From NCBI RefSeq assembly GCF_030052815.1, contig NC_079505.1, forward strand, positions 62,121,309-62,185,308: a stretch of DNA of 64,000 bases, in the 5' to 3' direction. This document shows, in pieces, positions 9,520-22,362 of the stretch (its first letter is position 1; each line of letters starts with the position of its first letter). Below the pieces are notes generated by a model. The model saw only the letters and a list, made by a program, of their open reading frames with translations, ran no database searches and had not been told where the DNA came from. A program made the position numbers and the translations under genes. The stretch is from Hevea brasiliensis. Its lineage: Eukaryota; Streptophyta; Magnoliopsida; Malpighiales; Euphorbiaceae.

Positions 9520-12500
9520 TTTAACACCCCTAATTGCATAGCCTGATATATTTCACTGTTCCGGTGACCGGAGTCAGTCCGGACAATTAAGGGGATTGGA
9601 ACCACACTTAAGACAACTAGATAAGCTATAAATACAAATAATTAGTAATTGTCAATTAGTTAAGAATAAATAAGAAAAACAGAACATAAGAAGTTAAACG
9701 AGCCGAGAGTCACAGCGATGGGTGACCTTCTAGGGAAGGACTGCGAAGTTGAGTTAAATTCAAATTTCGAACCGTAAAATGTGACGCTGCGGTCCTTAGA
9801 ACCATTACGAACACAGTGGAAAAGAGAAAATCACGAAAAAAAATTATTAAGCCGGTCAAATAATTAGGTCAGGGATCCAAAGGAAGTCTTGAATTATTTA
9901 CAAACCGGATTGAACCGACGAGGGGCAATTTGGTAAATTGACCTCGAGAGCTGACTCCTGACCTAAATGTCAAATAAAATCGGAGAAAAGAAAATTTTAG
10001 AATCGGGAATTAAATTAAAGAACTAATAGAAAATATAAAAAAAAAAAAAAAGAGAAGATAGAAAAGTGAAAAAGGTGATGACATCATGCATGACCTCATG
10101 CATGATGCAATAAATATATAATTAATAAATTTAATTAAATTGATTTTTGTTCTTCCATAAAATAAATATAAAAGAAAAAGAAAATTGAAAAAAATTTATT
10201 ACCTCATGCTTACCTCATTGGATGACATCATCATGATGTCAAAATACAATTTTAATTTGCCTACCCAAATTGACCAAGTCAATTCTTGTTAATGAGACAT
10301 AAAATAACAAAAAAGAAATGAAAAAAAATCATTTTTGGTCTTCTTTTTCCTAGTGTGCCGCCCACTTTTCCCTCACTTCTCCATTGAAGCTTGAGTTTAA
10401 GCTTTCTTCCATCCACTTCAATCCACTTTGACCCTAAAATAAATCATAAAAACTTGTTAGTTCAACTTGAGGAAGCTTTAGAAGAAGGAAAGAAAGGGAA
10501 TAAGGGAGTGAAATTGAAGAATTGAAATTCAAGTGGAGGTAAGCAATTTACTTTGAAAATTTTGGTTTCTTATTTATGTGTTTAGCTCAAGTAACTTAGA
10601 TATTAACTTAAAAATTAAAAGAAAATAATTTTTGGGGGACTAAAGGGAAATTTGACCAGCTAGGGTTTAGGTTTGAGAATGGATGATTTTGATGCAAACT
10701 ATGAATTAGTTGAGTGATTATGGTTAAAGACTTTGAACTAGCTAAATGCAACAATTTAGTGTGGTTAGGCTTTGGACACCTAGGGTTTAGAGGCAAAAAT
10801 TTGGAGAAATGGTGAAATGATGTATTTGATCTAGTTTGAAGTGAAAAATGGTTATTTGTGACCAGATGAAGTGTGTAGGAATGGTTGGAGTTAAGGCCAA
10901 ATTCGGATTGAGTGTGATCATATTGCTGGCAGCATGACCAAGTCAATTTTAAAGGACCAAAAATGAAATTTTACAAGTCCAATTGGTATGAGACCAATTG
11001 GGAATGAAAATAGACACTAAATGACACAATTTTCATTTAGGAAGCATGCCCAAAAAGTGACCAAAACCTAGTGAACAAATTGACCAAACTTGGAAAATCT
11101 CAGTCTGTCCCTGTATAAACTGACCAAATGAACAGTATTTGTTCATTTAGTCATACTTGAGCTAGGTAGGTCAAAATGACCTGAAATTTTACCTGTGGTT
11201 ATATGAGATATAGACCTAAAACTTTCATGAAGAACACAAATCCAAATTATGCCATTAACCAAGTCATTTGGCCACCCAAATTTAGTGACCTAAAATTGCC
11301 AGAACCAAAATTTGCCCAGAAATCTCGGTTAAGTCCAATCCGGCAGCCATGGTTCAAATGGCTATAACTTGAGCTACAAAACTCCAATTGGAGTGATTCA
11401 AAAAGGAGAATTAACTTAAGACAATAGGAAACATTTTCTATGAAGAAAGTTTTGCCAAATTCTAACAATAAAGTGATCAATGGAATAGTGCAACTTAAGA
11501 CACAAAAATTAAAAAATTGCAAATTTGCCTAAAAGACTTAGAATTTGAGAAAATGACCAAAACCAACAAGTTTGGTAACCAAAATGTGGTATACGGGTGA
11601 AGTTGGAATTCCCATACCTATTAAGCCTTAGAAAGTCAACAAATTGACTTGAATAGTATCATGAATAGTAACTCCAAAATGAAAATTTCCAAGAATGTTA
11701 GTTTAAGCATATTTGGGCTAGAATTAAGTATTTATGCATTAATTATTGAATTTATTATGAAATAAGATACTGAAACACTATAAATTTTGTGTTTCAGCTG
11801 AAAAAGACCTAGAAGGCCTAGAGGCAATTAAGTCCAGGTTTGTGCACAAAAATTTTTAAATTATAGTTTTCATTATGGAAATTGATTTGTTATACATTGT
11901 GAATGTTTTTTTTTTTTTGTTCATTATGAATTTCGAGAATGTTGTGTTGCCTATTTTACAATGAAAATTTGGAATGAAAATTATTTATTTATTTGTATGA
12001 AATATTTGAATAATATGGTTTTGAATTTAGTTATGGCTTTAAAAATCTTATTTGAAAAATAGTGTGTTGCCTACTTTGTAAATGAAAAGTTTGGAATGAA
12101 ATATGATTTGTGAATTGTATGAAATGTTTGAATAACTTGATCTAAATTGTTTTTTTATTCACACTTGGCATGGCAATATTAATATGTTCCTCCTCCACTT
12201 GTGGGGTGAGTTTGATATTTGTTCACTTTCTTCCTTCTCTGGCTTTCAAGTATGAGGGATGAGTTTGGATGAGTACTCATTAGATAGCTAGCCACCTCCC
12301 TCATTGATTTCGATTAGTGGGGTGAGTTTGCCTTATCGTGATGTACACATGATATGTTCCAAAATTTTGTGCCATAGCCTAAGTTGTATTATTGTTTGAC
12401 AGCACTATGTTTATTAAATTGTTTGATCAAGTTGTGCTATATTAAGCTTTGAAAATTATGATTTGTTATAAATGTGATTTGAGAAAAAAATTGTGAAATG

Positions 12501-13042
12501 CGATTATGAGATTTTTGAATGATGATTTGTTCATAAATGTTTTATATTATGCATTTTATGCTTTATTGTGCACCACTGAGTATTTATATACTCAGCGATA
12601 GCTTTAACTTGCTGTCGCAGATAGAGAAAAGGACATAGCAGCAGAGCGAGCTGCTACAGTTAGAGAGGAGCACAATTGAAGAATTTTTGTACGGGTATTT
12701 GTCTATACCCTGGTAGTTTAGTTTGATGTAAATATGATAGTATGCATATGTATCTCTGTAATTTGAGCAGTTGTACAGATAAAATTGTAATAATATTATT
12801 TTTGAGATTTTGCATCTGTAAATTAACTTATGATTGTAAATTAATGATTTAAAATGTAATGTGCATGAGTTATGAAATGTTTTGAGATATTAATTCTTGA
12901 TTTGAAATTTGGATTTTGAATTGAAGTGTTGCTATTGCTGTTGATTTGAAGTTTGGTGGTTGCAATTGGAGTTGTGATTGAAAAATATATTGGGAGTGTT
13001 TCTATTTTCAGGTTTTGAAGAACTGTTTTCTCAAAATACAGA

Positions 13043-13055
13043 CGGCACTCTGCCG
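13043..13055. repeat. Perfect 13-bp palindrome in the A LTR
   Basis: CGGCACTCTGCCG: a 5-bp stem with loop CTC. It is conserved at 28809-28821 in the 3' LTR of A and with one mismatch at 2261-2273 in E; a reverse-complement variant sits at 5680-5692 in B. It is always followed by an AT-rich run a few hundred bp before the LTR end. Confidence 0.7.
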
Positions 13056-13192
13056 AAATTTTTATAAAAATTGCGAAGATTTTAAATATCCAAAAATTTG
13101 ATTTATGGTTGGACTCTAAATAAAGGTTCTTAAAATCTAAAAAAGAATTTTACCCACCAATTTGAAAATGAACAAAAATTGTTTTAAAATCC

Positions 13193-13256
13193 CTTGTAGT
13201 ATATTTAATGGGTTACCGGTAGGTGAAGTACGGTAATTCATTAGGTGTACTACGGG
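13193..13256 (+). repeat. 26-pair LTR-terminal hairpin (A, left copy)
   Basis: Left arm 13193-13218, 12-nt loop 13219-13230 (GTAGGTGAAGTA), right arm 13231-13256. All 26 positions pair; seven are G.U in RNA. It ends 35 bp before the LTR terminus and 43 bp before the PBS. Related hairpins occur in E (2394-2457) and D (58855-58918). Confidence 0.85.
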
Positions 13257-13298
13257 AACATGTTACATCTTACGAGGAGTAGGGTGTGACATATTTAG

Positions 13299-13310
13299 TG
13301 GTATCAGAGC
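13299..13310 (+). other. A primer-binding site (initiator tRNA-Met)
   Basis: TGGTATCAGAGC, complementary to the 3' end of initiator tRNA-Met, seven bases after the LTR end. It primes minus-strand DNA synthesis. Confidence 0.95.
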
Positions 13311-13476
13311 AAGGTTTTTAAATGAATTTTGAACTGTGAATTTGAAATATTTTGTTGTTAAATATAACTGCTCAAATGTTTGATATATATAACATATTTA
13401 CATCATGAATATGCACTAATGGAGGTCAACCTCCTTGTGTTTATTATCAGAGAGTAGAAAATTTTTAGAAAATGGA

Positions 13477-14708
13477 ATGGAAGAGGGAGTTCATTTCGTA
13501 GAGCAGTCTGTCGAGGCTGAGGCCCGAGGAGAAGCCTCAGTACTCCAGAATGTGAGTGGGTTAGCCACTCTAGCTCCTCCTCAAGCACCGCAGTTCCCTG
13601 CTTAATTTGCACAGTAGATGGCTGCGTTCTTTCAATAAATGGCCGGAAATGTGCCACCTCAAGCACAAACACAAGCACCTTTAGCACAAACACAGCCTCT
13701 GGCTCGGCAATATGAGAAATTAATGAAATTTGGAGCTACAGAATTCAAAGGAACAGTGGATCCACTGGAAGCAGAACAGTGGTTAGAGAGGATGGAACGG
13801 GTTTTCAGAAAACTACAATGTGTTGAAGAGTTGAAGTTTGAATATTCAGTATCACTTCTGCAAGGGGATTCATATGAGTGGTGGAAGACCATCCCCTACA
13901 GTCCGGTAGAGCCACCAGTCCTCACATGGGCAGACTTTTTAAGGGCATTTCGGCAAAGTGGGTCCCCGATACTTATGTAGACATGAAGCTGCAAGAGTTT
14001 TTAAGGTTGAAGCAAAGGGATAGAATTGTAGCAGAGTATGAGAGGGACTTTTCAAGGCTAAGCCATTATGCTGGAAGTTTAGACTCCACCCCCAGAGACC
14101 GGTGTAAAAGGTTTGAGGCTGGGTTGAGGCCTAGCTTGAGAATGCAAGTGGTAGGGTTCCATCACTAGAATTTTTCTGAATTGATTTCACAAGCCCTGGA
14201 ACTGGAAAGGATAGAATCAGAATGGGCAGTGAAAAAGAGTACACAAGAGAAAGAGAAAACTAAAAAGGTTATTGGTCAAGCTATTGAGAGTGGGTCTGGG
14301 AAAAGAAAACATTTTGAAGGATCTAGCTCGTGCAAATCGAGTAGAGGTATATCTTCTAGACAAAAACCATCCCAATCCGATCAGCAAACTCAACAGAGAC
14401 GCAGAAATATGCTGTCAGATCGACTTTGTGAGACTTGTGGTAAACCACATAGTGGAGTATGTTATAGAGCTATAGGAGCATGTTTCAATTGTGGAGGGAC
14501 TGGTCATTTTGCTAAGGATTGCATAAGTCCACGCCGTTATGGATCATTTACCACGTCAAAAGGATCAGCTCAAGTTTCTACCCCAAAGAGTTTACCAGCA
14601 GTTGGTAGAGGCAGAGGCAGAGGTAGGGGTAGTACACCTAGAAGTCAAAGTACTGTGAATCAACCAGGACAAGGTGATGCTCCAGTGAGAGTATACACTA
14701 TGCAATAG
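13477..14708 (+). pseudogene. gag: A gag (Tekay-type, broken)
   Basis: I take the ATG at 13477, which opens a frame that continues in phase into the recognisable gag. The N-terminal region is Pro/Gln/Ala-rich; capsid motifs are EAEQWLERMERVF (about 13768), LLQGDSYEWW (about 13855) and, after a frameshift near 13960, QRDRIVAEYERDFSRLSHYA. The nucleocapsid has a CCHC knuckle CFNCGGTGHFAKDC (about 14482-14523) and an RG-rich tail. Three close stops (13603, 13615, 13636) plus TAG at 14166 and TAG at 14706 break it. It would form the particle shell and bind RNA. Confidence 0.9.
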
Positions 14709-16037
14709 AAGGACGAGGATGAGACTTCTGGTATGGTTGCTGGTATTTTCTCAATTCTTAACTGAGATATGTTTGTGTAAAAAAAAAATTTTGATATGTT
14801 AGTGACTAGTCTTTTTAAAATTAATTTTGGAAGAGTTTGTCAGTGAAAAGTATTTGCTAGCACACAAGAATTGTAAAGCTAATTAGTAAGCCTAATTATG
14901 TAAGGAAAGAGAACCTAAAAGTAAGTTATAGTAATATAGCTACCTTAGATGCGGGTAAGGGTATTACTGTTGATAAATGTTAATAGGTACCATAATCAAA
15001 ATAAGTTCAAAATATTAGTGAATTTAAAAGAAATAAGATATAGGGAAGTTTGTTCTATTGGAATGTATCGTAGTAACTATGCAATATTCTTGATGTTTGT
15101 GCTGTAAGCTGCAGATTACAGTACTGACTTGGGATTTATTGTGTAAAGCTACATACTACCCAATAATACACAAGAATAAGAATAGTTGCAAACGCCATCT
15201 GTTTTGGTACAGTTATGATAAGATAAAGTTTTCTTATTGGAAAGGAGTTTGAAAATCCTAACCTGGGATTTAAAACTCTAAAGTTAGAATATTGAAAGGT
15301 TATAGTTTAGTACAAGAGAAAATAATGACTACACATCAGTGCAAAATAAGCTATAGAATATCGATAGATAAAAATAAATAGAACAGTAAGAAATGAGAAA
15401 AATACTAGATGAGGAATTGCCACCAAGGCAAGCAATTTACTTAAGATGCGTAACGATATTCCGAACTATTTTATCAAGAAAGAAATAAGTTAAACAAAAG
15501 CAAACAAGATAGTGCAAAATGGCACATAGGCCTTGGTCATAAATGGAGATGGTAAGATAATGGTTATGGACCTATGGCCAAGAAAGAGATAAACAGTTCA
15601 TATATGACCAACAAGGTCATTTAAAAAAAAAAAGACTACAAAGAAAAATAATTTCTAAAACAACAGCAAGAAAAGACTAAAATATTCTAAACTAAACTGA
15701 AGGTTACGTCAAATAATTAAGAGATTTGATAAGAAAAGAGTAAAACTAAGTTCTCACCCGTAGGATCACACGAGGTCCTAAAAAAGCGGATCCACTAGCA
15801 CACAGATTTGCTTACCTCTAAAATTGAAATGAATTTGAATCTAACTTATGATAGAAGCTCATAAGGAACATGACACACGAGGTAAGCAATCGATAAGTAA
15901 ATAGCGTTCGTTAAAGTGCTATAGACCATTATTCCGATTATAAAGCTATGTAGAAATGTGAGAAAAACATGAGAAAACAACATGAATGACTATTTGAGGA
16001 CAGATAGTGGACACAATTTTGAGGACGAAATTATTTT
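14709..16037 (+). other. A region replacing pol; no gene recognised
   Basis: A short stub after gag (MVAGIFSILN, about 14733) resembles the start of protease and then stops. The following 1.2 kb is AT-rich, stop-filled in every frame and matches no domain I know. At the very end GAGGACGAAATTATTTTAAG (about 16021-16040) is the conserved 3' tail of Tekay pol, next to the PPT. Protease, RT, RNase H and integrase are therefore absent. The origin of the filler is unknown. Confidence 0.7.
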
Positions 16038-16051
16038 AAGGGAGGGAGAAT
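16038..16051 (+). other. A polypurine tract
   Basis: AAGGGAGGGAGAAT immediately before the LTR start TGTAACACC. Primer site for plus-strand synthesis. Confidence 0.9.
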
Positions 16052-17198
16052 TGTAACACCCCTAATTGCATAGCCTGATATATTTAACTGTTCCGGTGAC
16101 CAGAGTCGGTCCAGACAATTAAGGGGATTGGAACCACAATTAAGACAACTAGATAAGCCATAAAAACAAATAATTAGTAATTGTCAATTAGTTAAGAATA
16201 AATAAGAAAAACAGAACATAAGAAGTTAAACGAGCCAAGAGTCACAGCGATTGGTGAACTTCTAGGGAAGGACTGCGAAGTTGAGTTAAACTCAAATTTT
16301 GAACTGTAAAATGTAACGCTGCGGTCCTTAGGACCATTACGAACATAGTGGAAAAGAGAAAATCACGAAAAAGAATTGTTAAGCCAGTCAAATAATTAGG
16401 TCAGGGATCCAGAGGAAGTCTTGAATTATTTGCAAACCAGATTGAACCGGCAAGGGCAATTTGGTACATTGACCCCGAGAGCTGACTCCTGACCTAAATG
16501 TCAAATAAAATCGGAGAAAAGAAAATTTCAGAGTCGGGAATTAAATTAAAGAACTAATAGAAAAATATAAAAAAAAGAGAAAATAGAAAAATGGAAAAGG
16601 TGATGACATCATGCATGACCTCATGCATGATGCAATAAATATATAATTAATAAATTTAATTAAATTAATTTTTGGTCTTCCATAAAATAAATATAAAAGA
16701 AAGAGAAAATTGAAAAAAAATATTACCTCATGCTTACCTCATTGGATGACATCATCATGATGTCAAAATACAATTTTAATTTGCCTACCCAAATTGACGA
16801 AGTCAATTCTTGTTAATGAGACATAAAATAACAAAAAAGAAATGAAAAAAAATCATTTTTGGTCTTCTTTTTCCTAGTGTGCCGCCCACCTTTCCCTCAC
16901 CTCTCCATTGAAGAAGTCCATTGAAGCTTGAGTTTAAGCTTTCTTCCATCCACTTCAATCCACTTTGACCCCAAAATAAACCATGAAAACTTGTTAGTTC
17001 AACTTGAGGAAGCTTTAGAAGAAGGAAAGAAAGGGAATAAGGGAGTGAAATTGAAGAATTGAAATTCAAGTGGAGGTAAGCAATTTACTTTGAAAATTTT
17101 GGTTTCTTATTTATGTGTCTAGCTCAAGTAACTTAGATATTAACTTAAAAATTAAAAGAAAATAATTGTTGGGGGACTAAAGGGAATTTGACCAGCTA
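16052..17198 (+). mobile_element. A 3' LTR, first segment
   Basis: First 1,147 bp of the 3' LTR, aligned to 9520-10665. It is cut after AGCTA (17194-17198) by element H and resumes at 26395. Noncoding. Confidence 0.93.
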
Positions 17199-20100
17199 TG
17201 TAACACCCATCACCCGACTACAGTATAGCCGAGCAAAGTGTGCTACATTCGGTGCCGGAGCACCCTATCTTATCTTACTTTATTCCTTTCATAATTTGAT
17301 CTCATTATATTTTAATATTAATTATTTTTCGACAGAGAAACCAGCGGAGTTTCCCCTATTTTATTACCAGTTGACGTATTTTACTATTTACCTGTTTGAA
17401 AATTTCAATAATATTTTACAAATAAAATCTCATCAATTATTTTCATAACCATCTCATTCATATATCTCAATTTCATATTCATTTCCATGCATTATCTATA
17501 TATTTCAAATCTGTCTTCGAATCCATACAATCTCATTCATGCTCAAATCACATAAGTAAAATTTTCAAATTTTTTTTTTAATTTACATAATTTCATAATT
17601 TACATGATATATAAATTAATTACATATGAAAAAGCTAATTTATTAAATTACATTACATTTCTATTAATTACCTGCTCATAATCTACATTATAATACAATA
17701 TCTAGCATTTTATACTAAATACAAAATATGATCTATATGGGCCCTATCTACATGCATTGCTGAGGAGGTGACAACCTTGAATACTCCAGCCACTTCTGCA
17801 GATATGGACTCTAAAAATCTTAGTCAAAGTACCTGCGCGAGGAAACAAATCCATCGCGCTAAGCTTTACTGCTTAGTGGTGCAATAATAGAACAAGAAAA
17901 TAAAATATACAGATAAAGAAAGAACGAAGCATAATTTGAATATTTAAGAATCTGTTTAATTTAATACAATGTGTCTAATATTAATTATCTTTTATTCTCA
18001 TTTGTTTCGCTTTGGAAGCGTTTAATTCCGAAATTCACAGTGATAATGTACAACATACAGAATTAATAAAAATACTCAGTTTATATTTATATGGCAATAG
18101 AAGGTACATTTAAAATATTTAATTAAGTTATACCTATTTTTGCAACTCTTTTATCATTTTACTTAACAATTTTTTTTTTATGTGGTTTGGATCATTTCAT
18201 AATTCTAACTAATTCTTTTGAAGTCTTATTAACCCATTTATTTGATTTCTAATATTTTTAATTACTAATGGTCTTAATTTATTTCAATAGATTACACTGC
18301 CCAAGTAACCTACGACAGGCTGACTAAACTGGATAACGGGTCGTTGGCACTGGACACCGCGGTGCCTCGGGCCGTCATACCATGGGACGCAGAACATCAA
18401 CCATGTATGCAGTTAGTATGGCTAAAAAGCCATGATAACACATAATGAGGCATAAAAGCCATGAATGTTGGCATAAAGCCATGAATACGGGCATAAAGCC
18501 ATGAATACGGGCATAAAGCCTTTCGCAGTACTGCTAAAACAATACCCTATTGGCATGCCAAACTATCCAATCTGACACACATGTCTAGGCAATACAAGGG
18601 CACATAATATCATTAAATATTAATATATTGTGTTTTATGAGTTTATTATTTCATGATAAATTTCAATTATAATTCATACATTCATTTGATCATTTATATG
18701 ATCACAATTCACATTAATTATCCTTTTATATCATTGTGCTTAAAATACTTCTCCTCTCTACAATAATGAGAACTAATGTCTCATTCATACATTAATATGT
18801 TTCATTTATTCATTCATTATGTTATTCATATTGATCACAATTCTAAACAATGGTTCACATGTTCCATTGTATTCAAAACATTTTTCCTTTCTCATTTATA
18901 CATTCAAGAATCTACTTATTTAATTACAAATTTTATATTTCAAGTTGAGTTACTAATATTTTATGAATTCCATTTGTGATGGGCATATAAGCCCTAACTA
19001 TCTATTCACATCAATTAGGTGACTTATTTTTCATGTTTCAAGTAATCCATGAATATTTCATGGATTTCAAATTTATAGCCTTAATTTCTTTTTAACAAAT
19101 TTGACTAGGATGCATAGTCCACATTTGTCATACAATTCTAAGCATTTAAGCTTAGAATTGGTTCTAGGTCTTCATCTTAATTTACTAATCATTTTGATTA
19201 CTATTCACCTTACTAGTCAACCCAAATTATTGACCTTTTTATACTTAATGGATATATTAATTCTAATTACACCAAGATCCCACATTTTTAGTTTTACATT
19301 TGCTAGTATTAATTGCAAATTGCAATTTAAAGTCTCCTAGATGCATTTCTAATTTCAAATTTTGAATTTTCAAGTTTTGGTGTCACTATTCACCTTATTA
19401 GTCAAAAAAAATGTTGACTTTTGGATAGAAAATAGGTACATTGGTTTTAACACACCCAACATACCACATTTTGCATTGAAAACTTGTTGGCATTAAGCAT
19501 TAATACCATTTCTAAACTTAAACCAAGGGAAGCAGAATTTTCAGTTTTTGAAGCCTAACTTTACTGTTCCATTAAGCACTGTTGCAGTGGGAATTTGAGG
19601 AAATGGTAAACATGAAAGTTGTTCCTTATTTTGTCTAGTTGAATTTCTTTTTTTAAATCACTCCATTTGGAGTTTTGTAGCTCCAGTTATGGTCCAAAAA
19701 CCACAGCTGGCCGGATTGGAAAAACTGCAGAATTACCAAATCTACAGTACCATGAACAGTGACTGCCACTGTCTTGTTGGATAGGTTCTGGTCATAATTT
19801 GGGGTAGGTTTCTTCATGAAAGTTGTTTGTCTATGTCTTAACTTGTTGCTGTAAAAATTTCAGGTCAATTGACCATATCTACAGTGAGTTATGGCCAAAT
19901 GAACAGTTACTGTTTATTTGGTCATTTCTGCAGGTGCTGTTGCAGGGTATCCAGATTGGGGCCAACTTTTGGTCCACTTGCTTTGGTCTTTTGGGCATGG
20001 TTTCTTCAGCAAAATTGTGCCATTATACGTCTAGTTTCATGTCCAATTCACCAAACACAAATTGGACCTACACAGCCAAAGTTATGGCTGTCTAAATGGG

Positions 20101-21186
20101 CTGGAATCACAGCCTCATTCTTTCTTGTCTCTAGCGACCTTCCCATTTCAATTTTCCATACATTAGCTCACTTCAAATTATGATTAACTTGCCTCAAATG
20201 GTCACTAATTGACCATTAGAATGTCCATTAATCATTTCATAAGCCAAGTCCAATTTTTCACTCCCAAAACCCTAATTTTCCCTTTCAATTCACCCATACA
20301 CCTAGTTAAGCACTTTCATTCATTTTATATGTGTATATACACCTTAAACATAATCTCTAATTCATTTTAAGTCCATTAAAACCATCAAAAACACTCCATC
20401 ATTGTTCCTTCCTTAGGGCTGCCGAACACTTCCCCAAGAGGTATGGACAAGTTTTAATGAAAGGTGTCTAGGGTTTTATAGTGGAAATTCATGGGAAAAT
20501 GGAAGTGATGCAAGAAATTTTTATGGAGGGCTATGGAAGAGAGGTCACATTTTGAGGAAGAAGAAGAAGAAGAAGATGACCAGAATTTTTGGTCCATTTT
20601 GTATCTTTTAAATGTTTTAAGAATGCTTGTTAACTTGTGATTGGTTGGGAGTAAGATAATGACATCATGTGATGTCATTATCCCTAATTTTCTTTATTTT
20701 TCTTTTCTTTTCCTTTTCTTTTCTTTTCTACTAACTTTAAATTAATTTTTCATCAACCTTAATGACCAAAATTGTCTCTGAAGGCGAAATGACCAAAATG
20801 CCCTCCATTTGGCTTAACGGGTCAAAATTGTCTGTACCGATTGAAAAATTTTTCTAAATATTTTCTTGGCATTCTAATGCCATAGGAACCTCAATGACCC
20901 TTCTCTGGAGTCCCAAAAATTATTTTATGAATTTTTCCCCGGGTCTAGGGCTCCTCGTTGCGAGAACCGCAACTTCACTCTGGTTACCCATCGCTTGGGC
21001 ACCGGCTCGTTTAACTTGGTTGTATTTTATTTCAAAAATTTTTCCTAAATTTTTCTTATTAATATTTGAGTTAATTATGGTTCCTGACTTTAGTTTAAAT
21101 ATTTTTTCGGACGTTCTAGCTATCCGGACTGACACCGGTCACTGGAACAGTAGAATGTACGGAGTTGCTACCGAGAGGGTGTTACA
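17199..21186 (-). mobile_element. H 3' LTR (3,988 bp)
   Basis: TGTAACACCC start and GGTGTTACA end. Noncoding. Contains GGTGCCGGAGCACC (a short hairpin near 17260), a tandem block of GCATAAAGCCATGAATACGG-type units at about 18470-18530, a GAA microsatellite near 20554-20577 and a pyrimidine run near 20700-20730. The short frames on both strands repeat in the other LTR and are not credible genes. Confidence 0.92.
18455..18535. repeat. Short tandem repeat in the H LTR
   Basis: About four units of a roughly 19-20 bp motif built on GGCATAAAGCCATGAATAC. The same block is at about 23632-23700 in the other LTR, where one unit has a substitution. A looser relative lies in the LTR of B near 6470-6500. 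Confidence 0.75.
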
Positions 21187-21199
21187 ACTCTTCCCCTCT
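21187..21199 (-). other. H polypurine tract
   Basis: Plus strand ACTCTTCCCCTCT next to the LTR end, identical to the PPT of B. Confidence 0.85.
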
Positions 21200-21379
21200 A
21201 ATTTAAATTTCGTCCTCGAAATTTACTGGGTGTTTTGGGTTCTGAGATAATTCTTTTACCTTTCTATTACTCCATCTGTCTACTTCTTTTGTATAGATGG
21301 TACTATTTAGTTTTTTTTTTTTGAATCTATTATTATACACTTAGGCATATCATAAAGGAAATACTTTACCTCAAATTCA

Positions 21380-22238
21380 CATCTTGGGCTTCTTGTTCCT
21401 CTCCGACTTGGGTAACATTTGGAAGTGGTGTTACTATTGTACTTGGTCCTTCCACGACCTGCATGCAGGTCCGTGGTAAATTCTTCTTAGGACAATCTTT
21501 GACGATGGTCTATGGCCCCACATCTATAACGAGCTCAGTCAATCCCCTACATTCACCTTTATGCCACTTGTTACAATGACCACATTTTCTTGCTAGTCCT
21601 GACGCACTCACTACTAGTGTTTTTGGTTGATCTCTTATGGGTATAGGCACAGTGCGGATCTCCTACTTTGATCAAATGTCTGACTTAATTGTTCTCTCGG
21701 CCTCTTATTACTAGACTGTCCAAATTTCCTCTTTTGTTGATCACCACTCCTCTTCTGTTCCTCTTCATGAACACAGCTAATATATTTCTTTCTGAACTCT
21801 ATCAGAAAGAATTCCCAAGTTACGTCAGCTAGTGGCACTACCTTGGTTACGACATCCCACCATCGATATGCAGCTTCTTGTAACAATGAAACTGCACTCC
21901 AAACTCTGTTCTGGTGTGCAGTAGAGCTGCTGCAAGACTCTTTTAGTCCTTTCTAACCAATACTCAGCTACTACAGAATCGTCTTCCTTTCTACCATTGA
22001 AATCTACAGCTTCATATTTCCTAATTTTTCCTAGAGGTGATTTCCGCTGAATCGGTGGTGGAATAACCCCAGTCATCTGTCCGAAGAATTCAGTCATCTG
22101 CTCAAACAAGGCCTGTTGGGGTTGTACAGGCACCACTTGCACTGGTGGAGCAGGATCTCCCTGATTTCCAATATCACTCCGAGTCGGGATACGACTTACT
22201 ACTTCTTCTTCTACTGCCCTCTGCGATTCTGAGTCCAT
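21380..22238 (-). pseudogene. gag: H gag remnant
   Basis: Starts MDSESQRAVEEEVVSR at 22238 (minus), clearly related to the gag start of B at 63247. It has a Pro/Gln-rich N-terminus, FEQMTEFFGQMTGVIPPP, and the capsid part WLERTKRVLQQLYCTPEQ. A frameshift near 21870 leads to YRWWDVVTK and TWEFFLIEFRKKY (21635-21886); the middle of gag is then missing, and a degenerate nucleocapsid CGHCNKWHKGEC with a broken second knuckle follows (about 21480-21590). No pol follows. It is a damaged gag that could at most supply packaging sequence. Confidence 0.88.
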
Positions 22239-22362
22239 ACCTTAACCTAAAATAACCAAGAAAACAGATCTGCATTAATGTCACCTCAACTCATATAAAT
22301 GCAATGCATGTTATGCACACAATCTTATTCTATTTATCTATGCCTAGGAACGCCTAAACCGC

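Larger units (their letters stand above)
9520..13291 (+). mobile_element. A 5' LTR (3,772 bp)
   Basis: Starts TTTAACACCCC (the 3' copy has TGTAACACC, so the start dinucleotide has mutated) and ends GTGTGACA. Collinear with the copy at 16052-17198 plus 26395-29058. Noncoding, with AT-rich and CpG-poor stretches, a repeated TGCATGA/ATGATGTCA zone near 10080-10240, a 13-bp palindrome CGGCACTCTGCCG at 13043-13055, and the terminal hairpin at 13193-13256. Confidence 0.92.

Noticed and set aside
20894..21250. Plus-strand frames in the H LTRs (also 26102-26407, 19823-20183, 25000-25360)
   Set aside because: Present in parallel in both LTRs as expected of duplicated noncoding sequence; no domain, and they run through LTR ends.
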